Below are positions 22,088-32,999 of a DNA stretch of 64,000 nucleotides, in pieces. Source of the DNA: Carettochelys insculpta (Eukaryota > Chordata > Testudines > Carettochelyidae). Both the position numbers and the translations under genes were made by a program. The stretch spans positions 118,890,001-118,954,000 of the forward strand of contig NC_134137.1 of NCBI RefSeq assembly GCF_033958435.1, written 5' to 3'. The notes beneath the pieces were generated by a model. That model had not been told where the DNA came from. It did not search any database and saw nothing but the letters and a program-made list of their open reading frames with translations. How positions within the stretch are numbered: the stretch's first letter is position 1; each line of letters begins with the position of its first letter.

Positions 22088-22268
22088 AGTACACATCTCA
22101 TAGAATTGGAATGTCATTGAATCTAGTCCCCTGCCTTCTTAGGCAGGGCCAAGCAGCCTCCCATTTTTTCCTTTGAATCTATTTGCCCCAACCAGCCCCC
22201 TCAAGGATTGAGCTCACAAGCCTGGGGTTAGCAGGCCCATGCTCAAACCACTGAACTATCCCTCTCAG
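22088..22268 (-). mobile_element. tRNA-derived SINE with CR1-like tail, second copy
   Basis: It has the same orientation and parts as the copy 20 bp to the left: minus-strand GAGGGATAGTTCAGTGGTTT and the B-box, then the tail. The tail is shortened (a gap after ATTGGAATGTCATTGAATC). The two are separate insertions or a local duplication. Confidence 0.75.
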
Positions 22269-23230
22269 GTAACATAGGCTCTGCTGCCTTTGGGGTAAAC
22301 ATCACAACAGTGTGTTTGGTGTAGTGAAGATGTCATGCCTGCCAAGAGTTACTGGCACAGAATAATGATTAACTGTGGGTCTCTGTGTCACAGCTCCAGT
22401 CTGATTCAACCTTTCACCTCCATACACCTGACAACAAGCGTATGAGGTGGTGTGTGAGAATACCAGCACTTCTAAGTGCCAACCCATTTCAAATAGATAA
22501 TCAGTCAGCCATGTTAGAATAAATGCTTTCATTTATCAATCTTTCCTAAACTAGGTCAGCTCACTATAGTTTGATTGTTCTTGTATGTTTCCACTTGACA
22601 GTGAACTCTTTCAACCCCCAGGAACACATCTCATTTTGGCAATTTTTTCCCATGAATTCTTTTAGTTAAGGGCTGATGTCTTCAATTTCTTTATTGCCCT
22701 CAAATATTGTTGGGTTCATCAGTGCTGCTTGAACTAAATGTGTCTGTGAAAAGAATGTATTCCATTATCAATATGGTCATATTCATGTTTAGAACAAATG
22801 CATCTCCAATGTCTACTTTCTCTTTTGTTTCAGTGTACGGTGTATTGAATTTCTTTCAGAAGTGCTGAAGTGGTATTGCCTCCACATCAGACTTCACAAA
22901 GGCCTATGCTGTCAAGGTTTGAGTGATACAGCTCCACTATTTTGGTGTAGTCATCCCATCTCTTTAAGTGTTTGTAAATTCAGAGTGCCAATTCACGGGT
23001 GTTTAGAGATATTATGTCTCCTTTTCTCCCTTTTCAAATTTATAATCTGGAATTACTGTGAATCTTTTTGTACACAAATTCCCTAAAAGGTGAATGTGTA
23101 CAAAAATGTTGTAGATAACAGCTTGTAACTGCCTACGTAGGGAACAGAAATTTTATAACAGAGAAGTGATTCGTCTAGCACACAAAAGTATAAGAAAATC
23201 CAACCAATACAAGCAGAAGCTAGACAAACT
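22269..23230. other. No gene recognised
   Basis: No feature is supported in this AT-rich interval. Confidence 0.35.
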
Positions 23231-23232
23231 CA

Positions 23233-23332
23233 GAAACAAAACAAAAAAGCAGTCCTGTAGCACCTTAAAGACTAACAATATAATTTAGTAGGTGATGAGC
23301 TTTCATGGGACAAACCCACTTCTTCAGATCTG
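23233..23332 (-). mobile_element. PLE tail
   Basis: Plus-strand order AAAAAAGCAGTCCTGTAGCA, TTAAAGACTAACAATATAAT, GAGCTTTCATGGGACAAACC, CACTTCTTCAGATCTG is the inverse of the tails elsewhere. The flanks share TCAGAAA, a possible short target duplication. Confidence 0.75.
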
Positions 23333-23659
23333 AAAAATTCAGAAATATTTAGTAGTGAGGATATTTAACCAGTGGTATGGCTTATCAAAGGTTGTAGTGG
23401 ACTGTGTTTGTTGGAAAATTTTAAACCAAGATTGGATCCTTTTATAAAATTTATGCTGTAGTTCAAAGAACAATTAATACTGGGAAGCCCCATTACTTTT
23501 GTTATACAGCAGGTCAGCCTGGATGAACACAATGATCACAAGTTCAATTTAAAATATTCCTGACTTCCATAATTGGCCTTTCATTACATTATACTATATT
23601 CAACATGTCAGCTCTTCACACGTGTCATTGTTATTTGCCACTGGGGTGGAACAGATTTG

Positions 23660-24010
23660 CGAGAAGGTCTGAACACATGTAGCTCCAGCCCAGTGCTCCT
23701 GTAAGGTCTTCAACAACTGGAGAGGTGGATCCAAGCCAGTAGAGGATGGCATCAAGAAGAATGCACAACACGAACATAGAGCTCCCTGGCCTCACAGAGC
23801 AAGTGCTGCTACCCCAGAAAGCTGCTGAAAAACCTCTGCCACCTGCATCCTCTGAATGAGTAAAAGGACCACTGTTTCTTTGCTGTGCTTTACATTAGAG
23901 CCCAGGACTCTCAGCATTGGCCTCTGGCACATTCAGAGGGTTAGGAACATAACCACTCATCTTAGAGTATATCTTTTGCCACATGAAGGATGGCAGGTTC
24001 GCCCTGACTG
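23660..24010 (+). mobile_element. Possible 5' LTR of a gypsy remnant
   Basis: This shares several blocks in the same order with 24900-25200. Examples are GGAT-GGCAT-AAGAA, CCACCTGCATCCTCT against CCACCTGTATCCTCT, GGACCACTGTTTCTTTGC against GGACCACTGCTATTTTGC, and TTAGAGCCCAGGACTCTCA against TTAGGGCCCAGGACTGTCA. It flanks gypsy pol on the left, so an LTR is the simplest reading. Exact ends are not visible. Confidence 0.4.
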
Positions 24011-24299
24011 CTTTTTGGGCTGCCAGATTATTTTGTTTGCCTTCTTTTTATTTTTTGATGATGGTCATGCTTTGAAGTGGGGATCAAATGTCCCTCCACA
24101 GCATGTAGTTGGGAGACCACACCCTTTGATGCAAACTGGCACCATAGCAGTGCCTTCTGCCAAAGAGAGGGGGCACTGACAAGAGAGGCACACAGCCTGA
24201 CTCCAAGGGGGTGCCCAATGACAAATGGGAGAGAATTGGGCACTCATTTTCAAACCCTGATACAAGGATGAGTTGGAAGGAAACTAGAAGTCTCCATGC

Positions 24300-24830
24300 A
24301 GGGCAGCCACTACCACAGCCCCTTTAATGGACCTATAAAAGATGGTCCAAAGAAAGATCTACTGAAGCAACAACTGTGAAAAGTTCTTCTACATTTTGAA
24401 AATCAGATAAGCCAGTTGAAATTCCTCTTCAACACAGATTCCTCAAAGGAGCTCATTTCACAGAGGGATGCCTCTGATGTAGGCCTGGGTAGTGTGCTGT
24501 TACAATGGTGAAGCATGCCCAATTCTGTACCTAAGAAGGAAGCCGTTCCTCAGGGAGAAGGCCTCTTTCCTGATAGAAGGAAATGCTAGCATTCAACTGG
24601 GCCATGGGATCCCCAAGGTATTATTTATGAGGAATCCCTTTCCCTCATCAAGCGCCATGCTCTCCTCTGGTGGCTAAACACAACTGAAGAGATGGAGCCC
24701 CTCATTAGGTGATGGCACTTAGCTTTCCAACACTATAGTTTTAGGGTGTAACATTGTGCCAGAAAAAAGCACAGCAATATGGACTTCTTTTCCCAGGAGG
24801 AGGGTAAATCGGTAGTGGATGAAGTGGATC
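24300..24830 (+). pseudogene. Ty3/gypsy-type pol (end of RT and RNase H) remnant
   Basis: Reading in one main frame gives TTTTAPLMDL, then FNTDSSKELISQRDASDVGLGS, of which TD-SS and DASDVGLGSVL are the RNase H start. The frame continues with ALLWWLNTTEEMEPLIR and WHLAFQHYSFRV, then KKHSNMDFFSQEEG. These match the usual gypsy order of thumb, RNase H and the terminal NAD-x-SR/FFS-type motif. There are at least four in-frame stops. Gag, protease and integrase are not seen, so this is a deleted internal region. Confidence 0.7.
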
Positions 24831-24899
24831 CTGAATTCCTGAAGGCTGAGGTATGTGGTAGGAAAGGTTGCTATCCAGTCAGAAAGGGGATATAAAGAA

Positions 24900-25200
24900 C
24901 TCCTCTGGGCACCATTGGCCCCATCCGAGGGCTCCTGTGAGGTCTAGTGCATGTGGTGAGAGAACACTTCATAAAAAGGGAGTTTGAGGTCTGTGGATGG
25001 TGGCATTTTGAAGGAAGCAGAGCAAAAGCTGCATATCCAGAAAACCATTGGGAAATCTCTCCCACCTGTATCCTCTAGAAACATAAAGGGACCACTGCTA
25101 TTTTGCTTTGCATTAGGGCCCAGGACTGTCACTATGGCTTCTCAGATGCCCAGCCTCCTTCACAGACTCTAATTTTTTCCTTGTGAAGCACAGCAAGACA
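24900..25200 (+). mobile_element. Possible 3' LTR of the gypsy remnant
   Basis: This is the partner of 23660-24010. Its right end is lost where the CR1 copy begins at about 25214, so the CR1 inserted into or beside it. Confidence 0.4.
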
Positions 25201-25213
25201 ACCCAGGCTCTTT

Positions 25214-27975
25214 TCATAGAATCATAAAATCATAGAATTCTAGGGCTGAAAGGGACATCAGGAGGGGCCTCCAGCCCCTGCCCAAAGCAGGATCAACCCC
25301 CAACTAAATCATCCCAGCCAGGACCCTGTCAAGCTGGGACTTGAAAACCTCTAGGGATGGAGATTCCACCACATCTCTCGGAAACACTTTCCAGTGTTTC
25401 ACCACCCTCCTGGTGAAACAGTATTTCCTAATATCCAACCTACACCTCTCCCTCTGTAACTTTAGACCATTGCTCCTTCTTCTGCCATCTGTCACCACTG
25501 AGAACAGTCTCTCTCCATCCTTTTTAGAGCCCTCTTTCAGGAAGTTGAGGGCTGCTATCAAATCACCCCTCAGTCTTCTCTTCTGCAGACTAAATAAGCC
25601 CAAATCCTTCAGCCTCTCCTCATAGGTCATGGGCTCCAATCCATTAACCATTTTCATTGCCCACTGCTGAAACCTCTCCAATGCATCCGTGTCCTTTCTA
25701 TAGTAGGGGCCACAGATCTGGACACAATACTCCAGACATGGCCTCACCAGTGCCGAGTAGAGGGAAATAACAACTTCTCTAGATCTGCTGAAGATGCTTC
25801 TCCTAATGCACCCCAATATGCCATTAGCCTTCTTGGCTACAAGGGCACACTGTTGACTCATATCCAACCTCTCATCCACAGTAATCCCCAGGTCCTTTTC
25901 TGCTGCACAGCTACTTAGCCAGTCGGTACCCAGACTGTAAGAATGCTTGGGATTCCTCTGTCCCAAGTGCAGGACTCTGCACTTCTCCTTGTTGAACCTC
26001 ATCAGATTTCTTTTGGCCCAATATTCCAATTTGTCTAGGTCCCTCTGGACCCTATCCCTGACTTCCAATGTATCTACCTCTCCCCCTAGCTTAGTGTCAT
26101 CTGAAAATTTGTTGAGGGTGCAATCCATCCCCTCATCCAGGTCATTAATAAAGATATGAAACAGTACTGGACCTACAACCTATCCTTGAGGCACTCAGCT
26201 TGAAACCAGCTGCTAACCAGACATTGAGCCATTGGTCCCATCCATCAAGCCAGCTTTCAACCCATTGTACAGTCTATGTATCAAATCCATAGTTCCTTAA
26301 CTTATGGGCAAGAATATTGTGGGAGACTGTACCACAAGCTTTGCTAAAGTCGAGGTATATCATATCCATTGACTTCCGCATATCCACAGAGCAAGTTATC
26401 TCATCATAGAAGCTAATCACATTGGTCAGGCATGTTGTGCCCTTGGTGAATCCATATTGACTACTCCTGATCAATTTCTTCTTTTTCAAGAGCTTCAGAA
26501 TGAATTTCTTGAGGATCCCCTCCCTGATTTTTCCAGGGACTGAGGTAAGGCTGACCAGTCTATAGTTCCCTGGATTGTTCTTCTTTCCTTTTTTAAAAAT
26601 GGGCACTACATTTGTTTTTTTCAATCAACTGGGATGTCTCCTGATCTCCACGAGTTTTCAAAGATAATACCCAAAGGCACTGCAATGGCATCTGCCAATT
26701 CCCTCTGTATCCTTGGATGCATTAAATCTGGACCCATGAATCTGTGTACTTCTAACATTTCTAAGTAGCGCTTAACCTGTTCCTTCCCGATTGAGGGCTG
26801 CCCCCTTCCTTCCCATACCGCATTGCATAGTGCCATAATTTGGGAAATGATCTTGTCCATGAAGACTGAGGCAAAAAAAAAACATTGGGTACTTCAGCTT
26901 TATGAACATCATCTGTCATTAGATTACCTCCATCGTCCAGTAATGACCCCACACCCTCTCTGATAACCTTCCTATTGTTAATGTGCATGTAGTAATCTTT
27001 TTGTTACCCTTTGCATTCCTTGCTAGCTGCAGTTCCAATTGTGCTTTCGCTTTCCTGATACTCCCCAGCATTCTCCAGACATATATTTACACTCTGCCTT
27101 AGACATCTGTCCTAGTTTTGAGTTCATATACAAATGTTTTTTCAGCTTGAGCTTGTCCAGGATTTCCCTGTTAAGCCAAGCTGGTTGCCTGCCATGTTTG
27201 CTTTTCTTACTGTGCATTGGGATGGTTTGTTCCTGTGCCTTCAATAAGACCTCTTTAAAATACTGCCAGTTCTGAACTCCTTTCCCCTTCATATTAGCTT
27301 CCCAAGGGATCCTGCCGATCATTCTCTGAGAGAGTCGAAGTCTGCTCTTCTGAAATTAAAAGTCTGTATTTTACTGCTCACCTCTCTTCCTTTGTCAGGA
27401 TCCTGAAATCTACCATCTCATTGTTGCTGCAGCCCAGATTACCACTCACGTCTATTTCCCCTACTAGTTCTTCCCAGTTTGTGAGCAGCAGCTCAAGCTG
27501 TGCACAGCCCCTGTTCAGTTCCTTCACCGCTTGTACCAGGAAGTTATCCCCAACATTCTCCAAGAACTTCCAGGATTGTCTGTCTGCTGCTGTATTGGTC
27601 TCCCAACAAATGTCTGGATGATTAAAGTCTCCCATGAGAACCACGGCTTATGATTTGGAAGCTTCTGAAGTTGTCTGAAGAAATCCTCATCTACTTCATC
27701 TCCCTGATCTGGCGGTCTACAGCAGACACCCACCACAACATCACCTCTGCTGCTTCGGCTCTAAGCTTAACCCAAAGATTCTCAACTGGCTTTTCTCCCT
27801 CCATATACTGGATCTCTGAGCAGTCATACTGCTTTCTTACGTGCAGCGCAACTCCTCCTTTTTTCCTCTGCTTGTCCTTTACTGAACTGTTTATGCCCTT
27901 CCATGACCATGCTCCAGTTATGCGAGTCATCCCACCAAGTCTCCCTTATTCCTACCACATTATACTCCATTGAGT
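25214..27975 (-). mobile_element. CR1 retrotransposon, 5'-truncated, about 2.76 kb
   Basis: The 3' end lies at 25214 in the CR1 signature of repeated ATTCTATG words (plus strand TCATAGAATCATAAAATCAT). The body continues through the RT and into the endonuclease and stops inside the endonuclease near 27975. ORF1 and the 5' UTR are missing, as is usual for LINE copies made by incomplete reverse transcription. It is the best preserved CR1 of the window. Confidence 0.95.
25304..27972 (-). pseudogene. CR1 ORF2: endonuclease and reverse transcriptase
   Basis: The protein nicks DNA and primes reverse transcription there. From the 5' side (27972 down), the endonuclease shows VVGIRETWWDDSHNWSMVM, GVCCRPPDQGDEVDEDFF, MGDFNHPDICW (the catalytic GDFN motif) and a serine/asparagine-rich block ending NLGCSNNEMV (normally SDH, here SNN). 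The RT follows with GPDLMHPRIQRELADAIA, VPIFKKGKKNNPGNYRLVSL, YGFTKGTTCLTN and IYLDFSKACGTV. The catalytic box is KFSDDTKLGG, where the family has FADD. The last 274 residues (26128-25304) are a single open frame ending DRVLAGMI. Upstream there are shifts and stops near 26160, 26620, 26990, 27370 and 27650. Not active. Confidence 0.9.
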
Positions 27976-28340
27976 GAGTGTATTAATTTTGTTGCCTTCT
28001 TTTCATTTTCGGACTGGGGTTACACTTTAACTTGGAGGGGGATGCATCTCTGAGACCCAATCAGGACACTGCACTCTGTGTTCCAAACTGGCTCTTCCAT
28101 GGCACCTTCAGCTAGAAAGGATCAATGGGGCCCCCTACAAGTACAAGCTATAACAGTCACCTATAAAACACAGCCATTGGGTTTGTATGTTGGATTTTAG
28201 CCAAGTGGAGCTTTTACATCCTGCCACAAAATCAGAAATATGGGTTTAATATCATGAGGTCTTTTCATGGTATGATGTAGATAAGCTTCTTAAAATACAG
28301 CCCCCCTTGACCATTGCTGGATTTTTGTGAACCACTATCT
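27976..28340. other. No gene recognised
   Basis: This is the spacer between the CR1 and the nested DNA transposons. TCT at 28338-28340 would be the left target duplication of the next element. Confidence 0.3.
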
Positions 28341-28636
28341 GGCTGAGTCTACACTAGCAATTTCTTTAGAAAAAAATGGGCCTTTTCCAAAAGAACCTTC
28401 AGAGCGTCTACACGCAAAATGCGCTCTTTTGATCCGAAATCAAAAGAACACAGCACTTTTTCCTGTGGCCCTCTTCCTCTCCCAGATGAGGAACAATGTC
28501 TTTTTTGAAAGATTCTTTTGGAAAAAAACCAAGTGTAGATGTCCCGGGAGCCCTTTTTTTCCTGAAGGAGCAGTCCCCATGGCACCAGATGTTTTGATCT
28601 CTGGCCCATTCTTTCGAAAGAGTAAAGTCGCTTTTT
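28341..28636 (+). mobile_element. Harbinger-type MITE, left part
   Basis: It starts GGCTGAGTCTACACTAGCAA. Inside it repeats GCGTCTACACGC, CTTTTGAT-CCGAAATCAAAAG and TTCGAAAGAG, words shared with 33300-33566. The right terminus is replaced by a PLE tail end at 28637, so the right boundary is not a natural one. Confidence 0.6.
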
Positions 28637-28680
28637 CTTTTTGATAGTATGTAGACTAGCATGGCTTTCTCTCTGTTACT
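28637..28680 (+). mobile_element. PLE tail end
   Basis: TTTTTGATAGTATGTAGACT and CATGGCTTTCTCTCTGTTAC match the end of the PLE tail family (compare 8797-8836 and 45606-45642). Only the last 45 bp are present. Confidence 0.5.
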
Positions 28681-28891
28681 AATCAACATGAAAGGCACTA
28701 CATTTAGCTTTTTTGTATGGGGACATGATCTTTCTAAAGAGATTTTTTTCAGCAGATCTCTTCCAGAAGAACTTCTTTTGAAATATCTCTGTAGGGTAGC
28801 TGCAGCCTATCGATTTGATCAGAAGATTTCTTGGTGGGATTTGTCTAGTTCTGTTCTTCCAGCTAATTTCAAAAGAATGCTGCTTCATAGA

Positions 28892-29303
28892 GGTTATAGT
28901 TACACTACAGTGCTCTGTCAACTGAAGTCACTGTTGGAGAGTTTCCCCCAAAAAACCTCTGTTGACAGAGTACAGCCACACACAAAAGCCAATTGGGAGA
29001 GCACTCTGCTCTGTCGACAAAACAGCCAGACTGTCCGGCTGCTCTCTTGACCAAACAGGCACCCAGAGGCACAGCAGACAGGGCTGTCTATCTTTGTGGA
29101 CGCCCTGTCTGTCAAGAGAAAGCCCCCCAGAGAGTCCACAGAATCTATTGACAGCTTCTGCCTCAAATCTTTGAGGCACTGCTGGCAAAAATGCTGTGTT
29201 TTGTCCAGATACCGTCAACAGAATGAATTTTGTCTGTTCACACACCACCAACTGTGTTGAGAAAACTGATGGGACTACATCAGCTGCTAGTGTAACCGTA
29301 GCC
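28892..29303. mobile_element. 412-bp MITE with AGA target duplication
   Basis: It starts GGTTATAGTTACACTA and ends TAGTGTAACCGTAGCC, near inverse complements. AGA flanks both ends (28889-28891 and 29304-29306). The interior is rich in TCTGTCGACA / GTTGACAGAG and CTGTCTGTCAAGAG words. It sits inside a TTTCAAAA-rich older MITE. Confidence 0.8.
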
Positions 29304-29362
29304 AGAAAATGCATTTTGAAATAGTGCTCAGCTATTTCAAAATGGAGCATCTACGCACAATG

Positions 29363-30207
29363 CAATAAACCCTCAATTTTACAGACCCGATTTAGTGGAC
29401 TTCGGGAACAAGGGACTTCATCCCTGTTGTTCCCGAAGTCTGCTGGGGTCTGTAAAATCATCCCCCCTCCAATAAAAACGTTTAAAGACTTATGGTTGGT
29501 GCAGCCTGGAGGAGCCACCACCTCCTCCACTGGAGTTACCACATGTACATGGCGGCAGATCCTCCAGGCTGCGCCACGTGTGGTGAGGCACCCCCGGCTG
29601 CAGGGCCAGGTGCCTCCAGCCACGTGCAGCAGGGCATTTCCAGCCCTGAGCGGCCAGGTGCCCTCAGCTGCCCATCGTGGGGCACCGCCTGCCGTGTGCA
29701 GTGAGGCAGCTCCGTCTGTGAGGCACCTCCTGCTGTGCACGGAGAGGCAGATCCAGCCGCACGGAAGGGAGCTTCCAGCCACATGGCAAGGTGGCTCCTG
29801 CCACACACAGCGAGGCAGCTCCGGTGGTGCACAGTGAGGTAGCACTGGCCACGTGGCACCTCCAGCCGTGTGTGGCAAGGCAGCTCCAGCAGTGCATGGC
29901 AGGGTGCTTCCAGCCATGCACAGTGAGACAGCTCTGTCCACACAGCGCCTCCAGCCATGTGCAGCAGGGCAGCTTCAGCTGCAATAGGGAAGCTCCAGCC
30001 ATGCAGCCGGGTGCCTCCAGCCATGTGGTGGGGTGCAGGAGCACCTCCACCAGGGGTGAGTGGCAGGGTTTTATTTTTTTGTAGGGGGGAGGCTGGGGCT
30101 GGGGAAGCCTGGCAGGGGTGGGTGGGCAGTAAACCCCGGCATAGAACGGACTTTCAGGAAGAGCAGCCAGTCTTCCCCCAGTAGTCCATTACAGCAAGGG
30201 TTTACTG
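29363..30207. mobile_element. Tigger/pogo-type non-autonomous transposon
   Basis: It starts CAATAAACCCTCAATTTTAC and ends with the inverse complement of CAGTAAACCCTTGCTGTAAT. TA follows the right end (30208-30209). The CAGTAAACCCTY terminus with a TA target is the pogo/Tigger mark; the left TA is mutated. A stable hairpin lies just inside the left end (29398-29440, GACTTCGGGAACAA arms). The centre is the GC-rich repeat listed separately. Confidence 0.65.
29560..30055. repeat. GC-rich tandem repeat in the pogo-type element
   Basis: About fifteen diverged copies of a 28-35-bp unit have the sense GCAGCTCCAGCCATGTGCA-GTGAGG, with CAGGTGCCTCCAGCCACGTG variants. Open frames run through on all strands because of the composition and are not genes. 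Confidence 0.75.
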
Positions 30208-30315
30208 TAGAACCTATTTTGAAATCGAGCCATTGGACATGCTACAGTTTATTTTGAAATATGCTCTATATCCTGTCTGCATAGCCCCTATTTCAAAATA
30301 CCTACTTCAAAATAG

Positions 30316-30409
30316 TAACAGAGAGGTAGCCAAGTTCATCTGTATTCCAACAAAACAACCCAGCAGTCATGTAGCACTTGAAAGACCAAGAAAATGATTT
30401 ATTAGGTGA
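30316..30409 (-). mobile_element. PLE tail with 13-bp target duplication
   Basis: The plus-strand order is AACAGAGAGGTAGCCAAGTT, CAGTCATGTAGCACTTGAAA, then GATTTATTAGGTGA. TACTTCAAAATAG flanks it exactly on both sides (30303-30315 and 30410-30422). It inserted into the TTTCAAAAT-rich MITE. Confidence 0.85.
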
Positions 30410-30509
30410 TACTTCAAAATAGGTGATATTTCTTGTGGAGGAAGTTTACCTATTTCGAAATGAGATGGCTGCTATTTCAACATTATTTCAAAATAACAGT
30501 TGCCTTTCT

Positions 30510-31229
30510 CCGTGGTTCTGCCTGCATATATCAAGGCTTATGGGCATACATGTTTTCTTATACCAAAACAATGTGCCAAACACATTTTCAGACAGAATAA
30601 AATAGTTTCATTCTTTGTCAGCTTCCACTAAAAGACCAGTTCAGTATTTAAATTTAATCCTCAAGTTTCTCTCTTAGTTGTCATAGCCAATCTCACAGTG
30701 TTAGATATTGGAAACAAATACGGTATAGATGTTAGTGATGTAAAACGTCAGTTAAATGCACATTTTAATGTTCAGCCTACACTAGAACTGTTTAATCTAT
30801 CAGATAGCCATTAAATTACCTCATGACAGAAAGCAATTGCATTACCAGTCTATAACGCAGGAGCTTCTTAATGGTAATTATTGACCACATTTTCATTCTT
30901 ATTTCTAGCGGGCAAAAAACAGACAAAACTTATGTTATGGTAGGTGTTTGATTTTGCTCATAAATATGTTCATTGTTAATTTAAGATGAATAAGTATTGA
31001 AATCACTGCAACAAAATAATTAGGTAACAAAACCTGTTTGGTACCTGGAACCATTCAAGTCCTTTAAGCCTTCTGCAGAGGTGGCTGCCTCGGGTGCCCA
31101 AGCTTTTGCTTCACCGGTATTGTCTCATGAAATAACTGAGGACTGGAAAGAGACAGGATATCAGCTGTCATTTTGCTTTGACCCTTATTAGGAGATTCTC
31201 TTGGTCTTGAATGAATATTATTAACATGA
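30510..31229. other. No gene recognised; AT-rich
   Basis: No feature is supported. Confidence 0.35.
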
Positions 31230-31554
31230 CAGTTCTCAAACTATGGCTTGGGACCCCAAAGTGAGTCATGACCCCATATTAATGGTGCACTAGGGCTGGC
31301 AGTAGACTTCCCAGGGCTGGAGTTGAAGCCCAGGCTCCACATCTTGGGCCACTTTGGCCACCCTGGACAGTGGGGCTCAAGTTACAGGCCTTCTCCATCC
31401 AGGGCTGAAACCCTCAGTTTTCAGCTTTCACCTTCCCACCTGGGATGGCAGGGCTTGGGAGGGCTTAGGGCTTTGGCCTCTCCTTTTGAGATGATGTAGT
31501 CAATTTTGTTGCTAGAAAGGGGCCACAGTGCAGTGAAGTTTGAGAACCCCTTCA
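31230..31554. mobile_element. hAT-type non-autonomous transposon
   Basis: It starts CAGTTCTCAAACTATGGCTT and ends GAAGTTTGAGAACCCC, the pairing typical of Charlie/hAT elements (CAG-TTCTCAAACT). The right end is worn, and no clear 8-bp duplication is found. Confidence 0.7.
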
Positions 31555-31559
31555 CGAAC

Positions 31560-32990
31560 ATGTAGCATGTCCTGCAAATATGAAAGAAGTACCAGAGCAC
31601 TTCTATGCTCTGTGCTATGGCAATGAGGGCCTTATAGAAGTAGATGGAAGAAAGGTCATGGCCTCAGCAGTGCATTGCAGGCCTGCATTTGTCAGCTTGT
31701 TAGAAGCTAAGCTAAATGTTAAAGGAGTCTTTCTCTGTACTTACTCGTGAACTCCACCACCCATATGCACACAAGTCAAATGTGACCTGCCTGGATAAAA
31801 ATGTCAAGGCTTGGCACTAAGGACCTAGCTTTCATTGGTTCTTGCGAATGGGGGGAAACCCAAGAGCTCTAAATGTTCCCCTACTGTGGCAACAGGCCTG
31901 CCTAGTCTTTATATGGACTGTACCAGGGAGTAGGGAAAAGATTTCTTATGCATTTCCCTTCCCAACATAAAGGTGAGGCAGATTTTGAACCAAAACATGG
32001 TTCAGTCAAGTATGAATTTGATTTTCATTTGTAATTAGAACCCGTAAAGAAACTTGTTTCATTTCAGCTTTGTAACCCCTCTGATTGCATGCCAATCCAT
32101 AATAAAATCATTTTAAAAATCTTCAAATTAAATACCAAAATATTAATTGGAACGGTGTGCCCCCCTCCTCAAATATCATAAATGGTCTATTCCATAAATC
32201 ACATTATATCTGCTAGCTCTTGCCTGAAGAGTATTCTCTGCCAAGTCACACCCTCAGCAGCAATCTACCTTCACTCTAGAGACATCCTCCTACACTCCCA
32301 AGCTCCTCAAAACCCAATTGTGCCTGTCTCATTTGGAGGAAATATTTGAATTCATCCCAAAGTATTTGGAACATCTCTTTGAAGATGATATTACTGAATA
32401 CTGAAGCTTTACTTCACTTTAAAGTTTCATAGTTCATACAAAGTTTGATGGCTTTTTCAACATTGGTGCAGTTTTAGAATACTGTTTAGTTTTCTGCCTC
32501 TCTCTTCTTTGACATTGTTCTGTAAGTGCTGTTTTGTTAAGAACAATGTTTCTTCTGTCAGGGGTATTCTGCTATAGTTGTTCCATCTCCAAATACATTT
32601 TTTCTATATCCACATGTCAATCAACAACTTGTCTCATGTTGCAAATGATAGTCAGTAGAACTAAATGAAGGATAACTGTTTTTACACTCTAACAACTGCT
32701 GATGCTACAACAGACAATGTACATGGCTGCATCAGAGGTGAGCATTTAGTCATGCTTATATTGCTCATATAAAATAAATGCCCGATGGGTTCCAGAATAA
32801 AGTTCCTTAGAAAGAGCAGTTCCTACTCTCTATTCAATAAGTTCCTGTTAACAATGAAGGGCAATGATCCAAAGAAAAAGTACAGCAGTAGTACACTGTC
32901 TTTCAGAGATAACAGTAATCAAGTCTGAATCTTACCACATGAGGTGAACAGACATAATAATTCTGTACAAGCTAACACACTAACCCAATG
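31560..32990. other. No gene recognised; AT-rich
   Basis: No exon or repeat is supported. Confidence 0.35.
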
Positions 32991-32999
32991 GGGGCTTGA

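Larger units (their letters stand above)
29304..30500. mobile_element. Older TTTGAAATAG-rich MITE split by two insertions
   Basis: The pieces 29304-29362, 30208-30315 and 30423-30500 share repeated TTTGAAATAG / CTATTTCAAAAT words and GTCTACRC-like words, as in the Harbinger-type MITEs. They are separated by the pogo-type element at 29363-30207 and the PLE tail at 30316-30409. Outer ends are uncertain. Confidence 0.45.

Noticed and set aside
21868..22268. True tRNA genes
   Set aside because: The Pol III boxes are there, but the cloverleaf is not complete and the sequence runs on into a CR1-like tail. These are SINEs.
25341..27973. Plus-strand open frames (94, 78 and 107 residues)
   Set aside because: They are antisense to the CR1 ORF2 on the minus strand.
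29351..30084. Long open frames up to 196 residues on both strands
   Set aside because: They come from a GC-rich tandem repeat that lacks stop codons. The predicted proteins are simple repeats in every frame.
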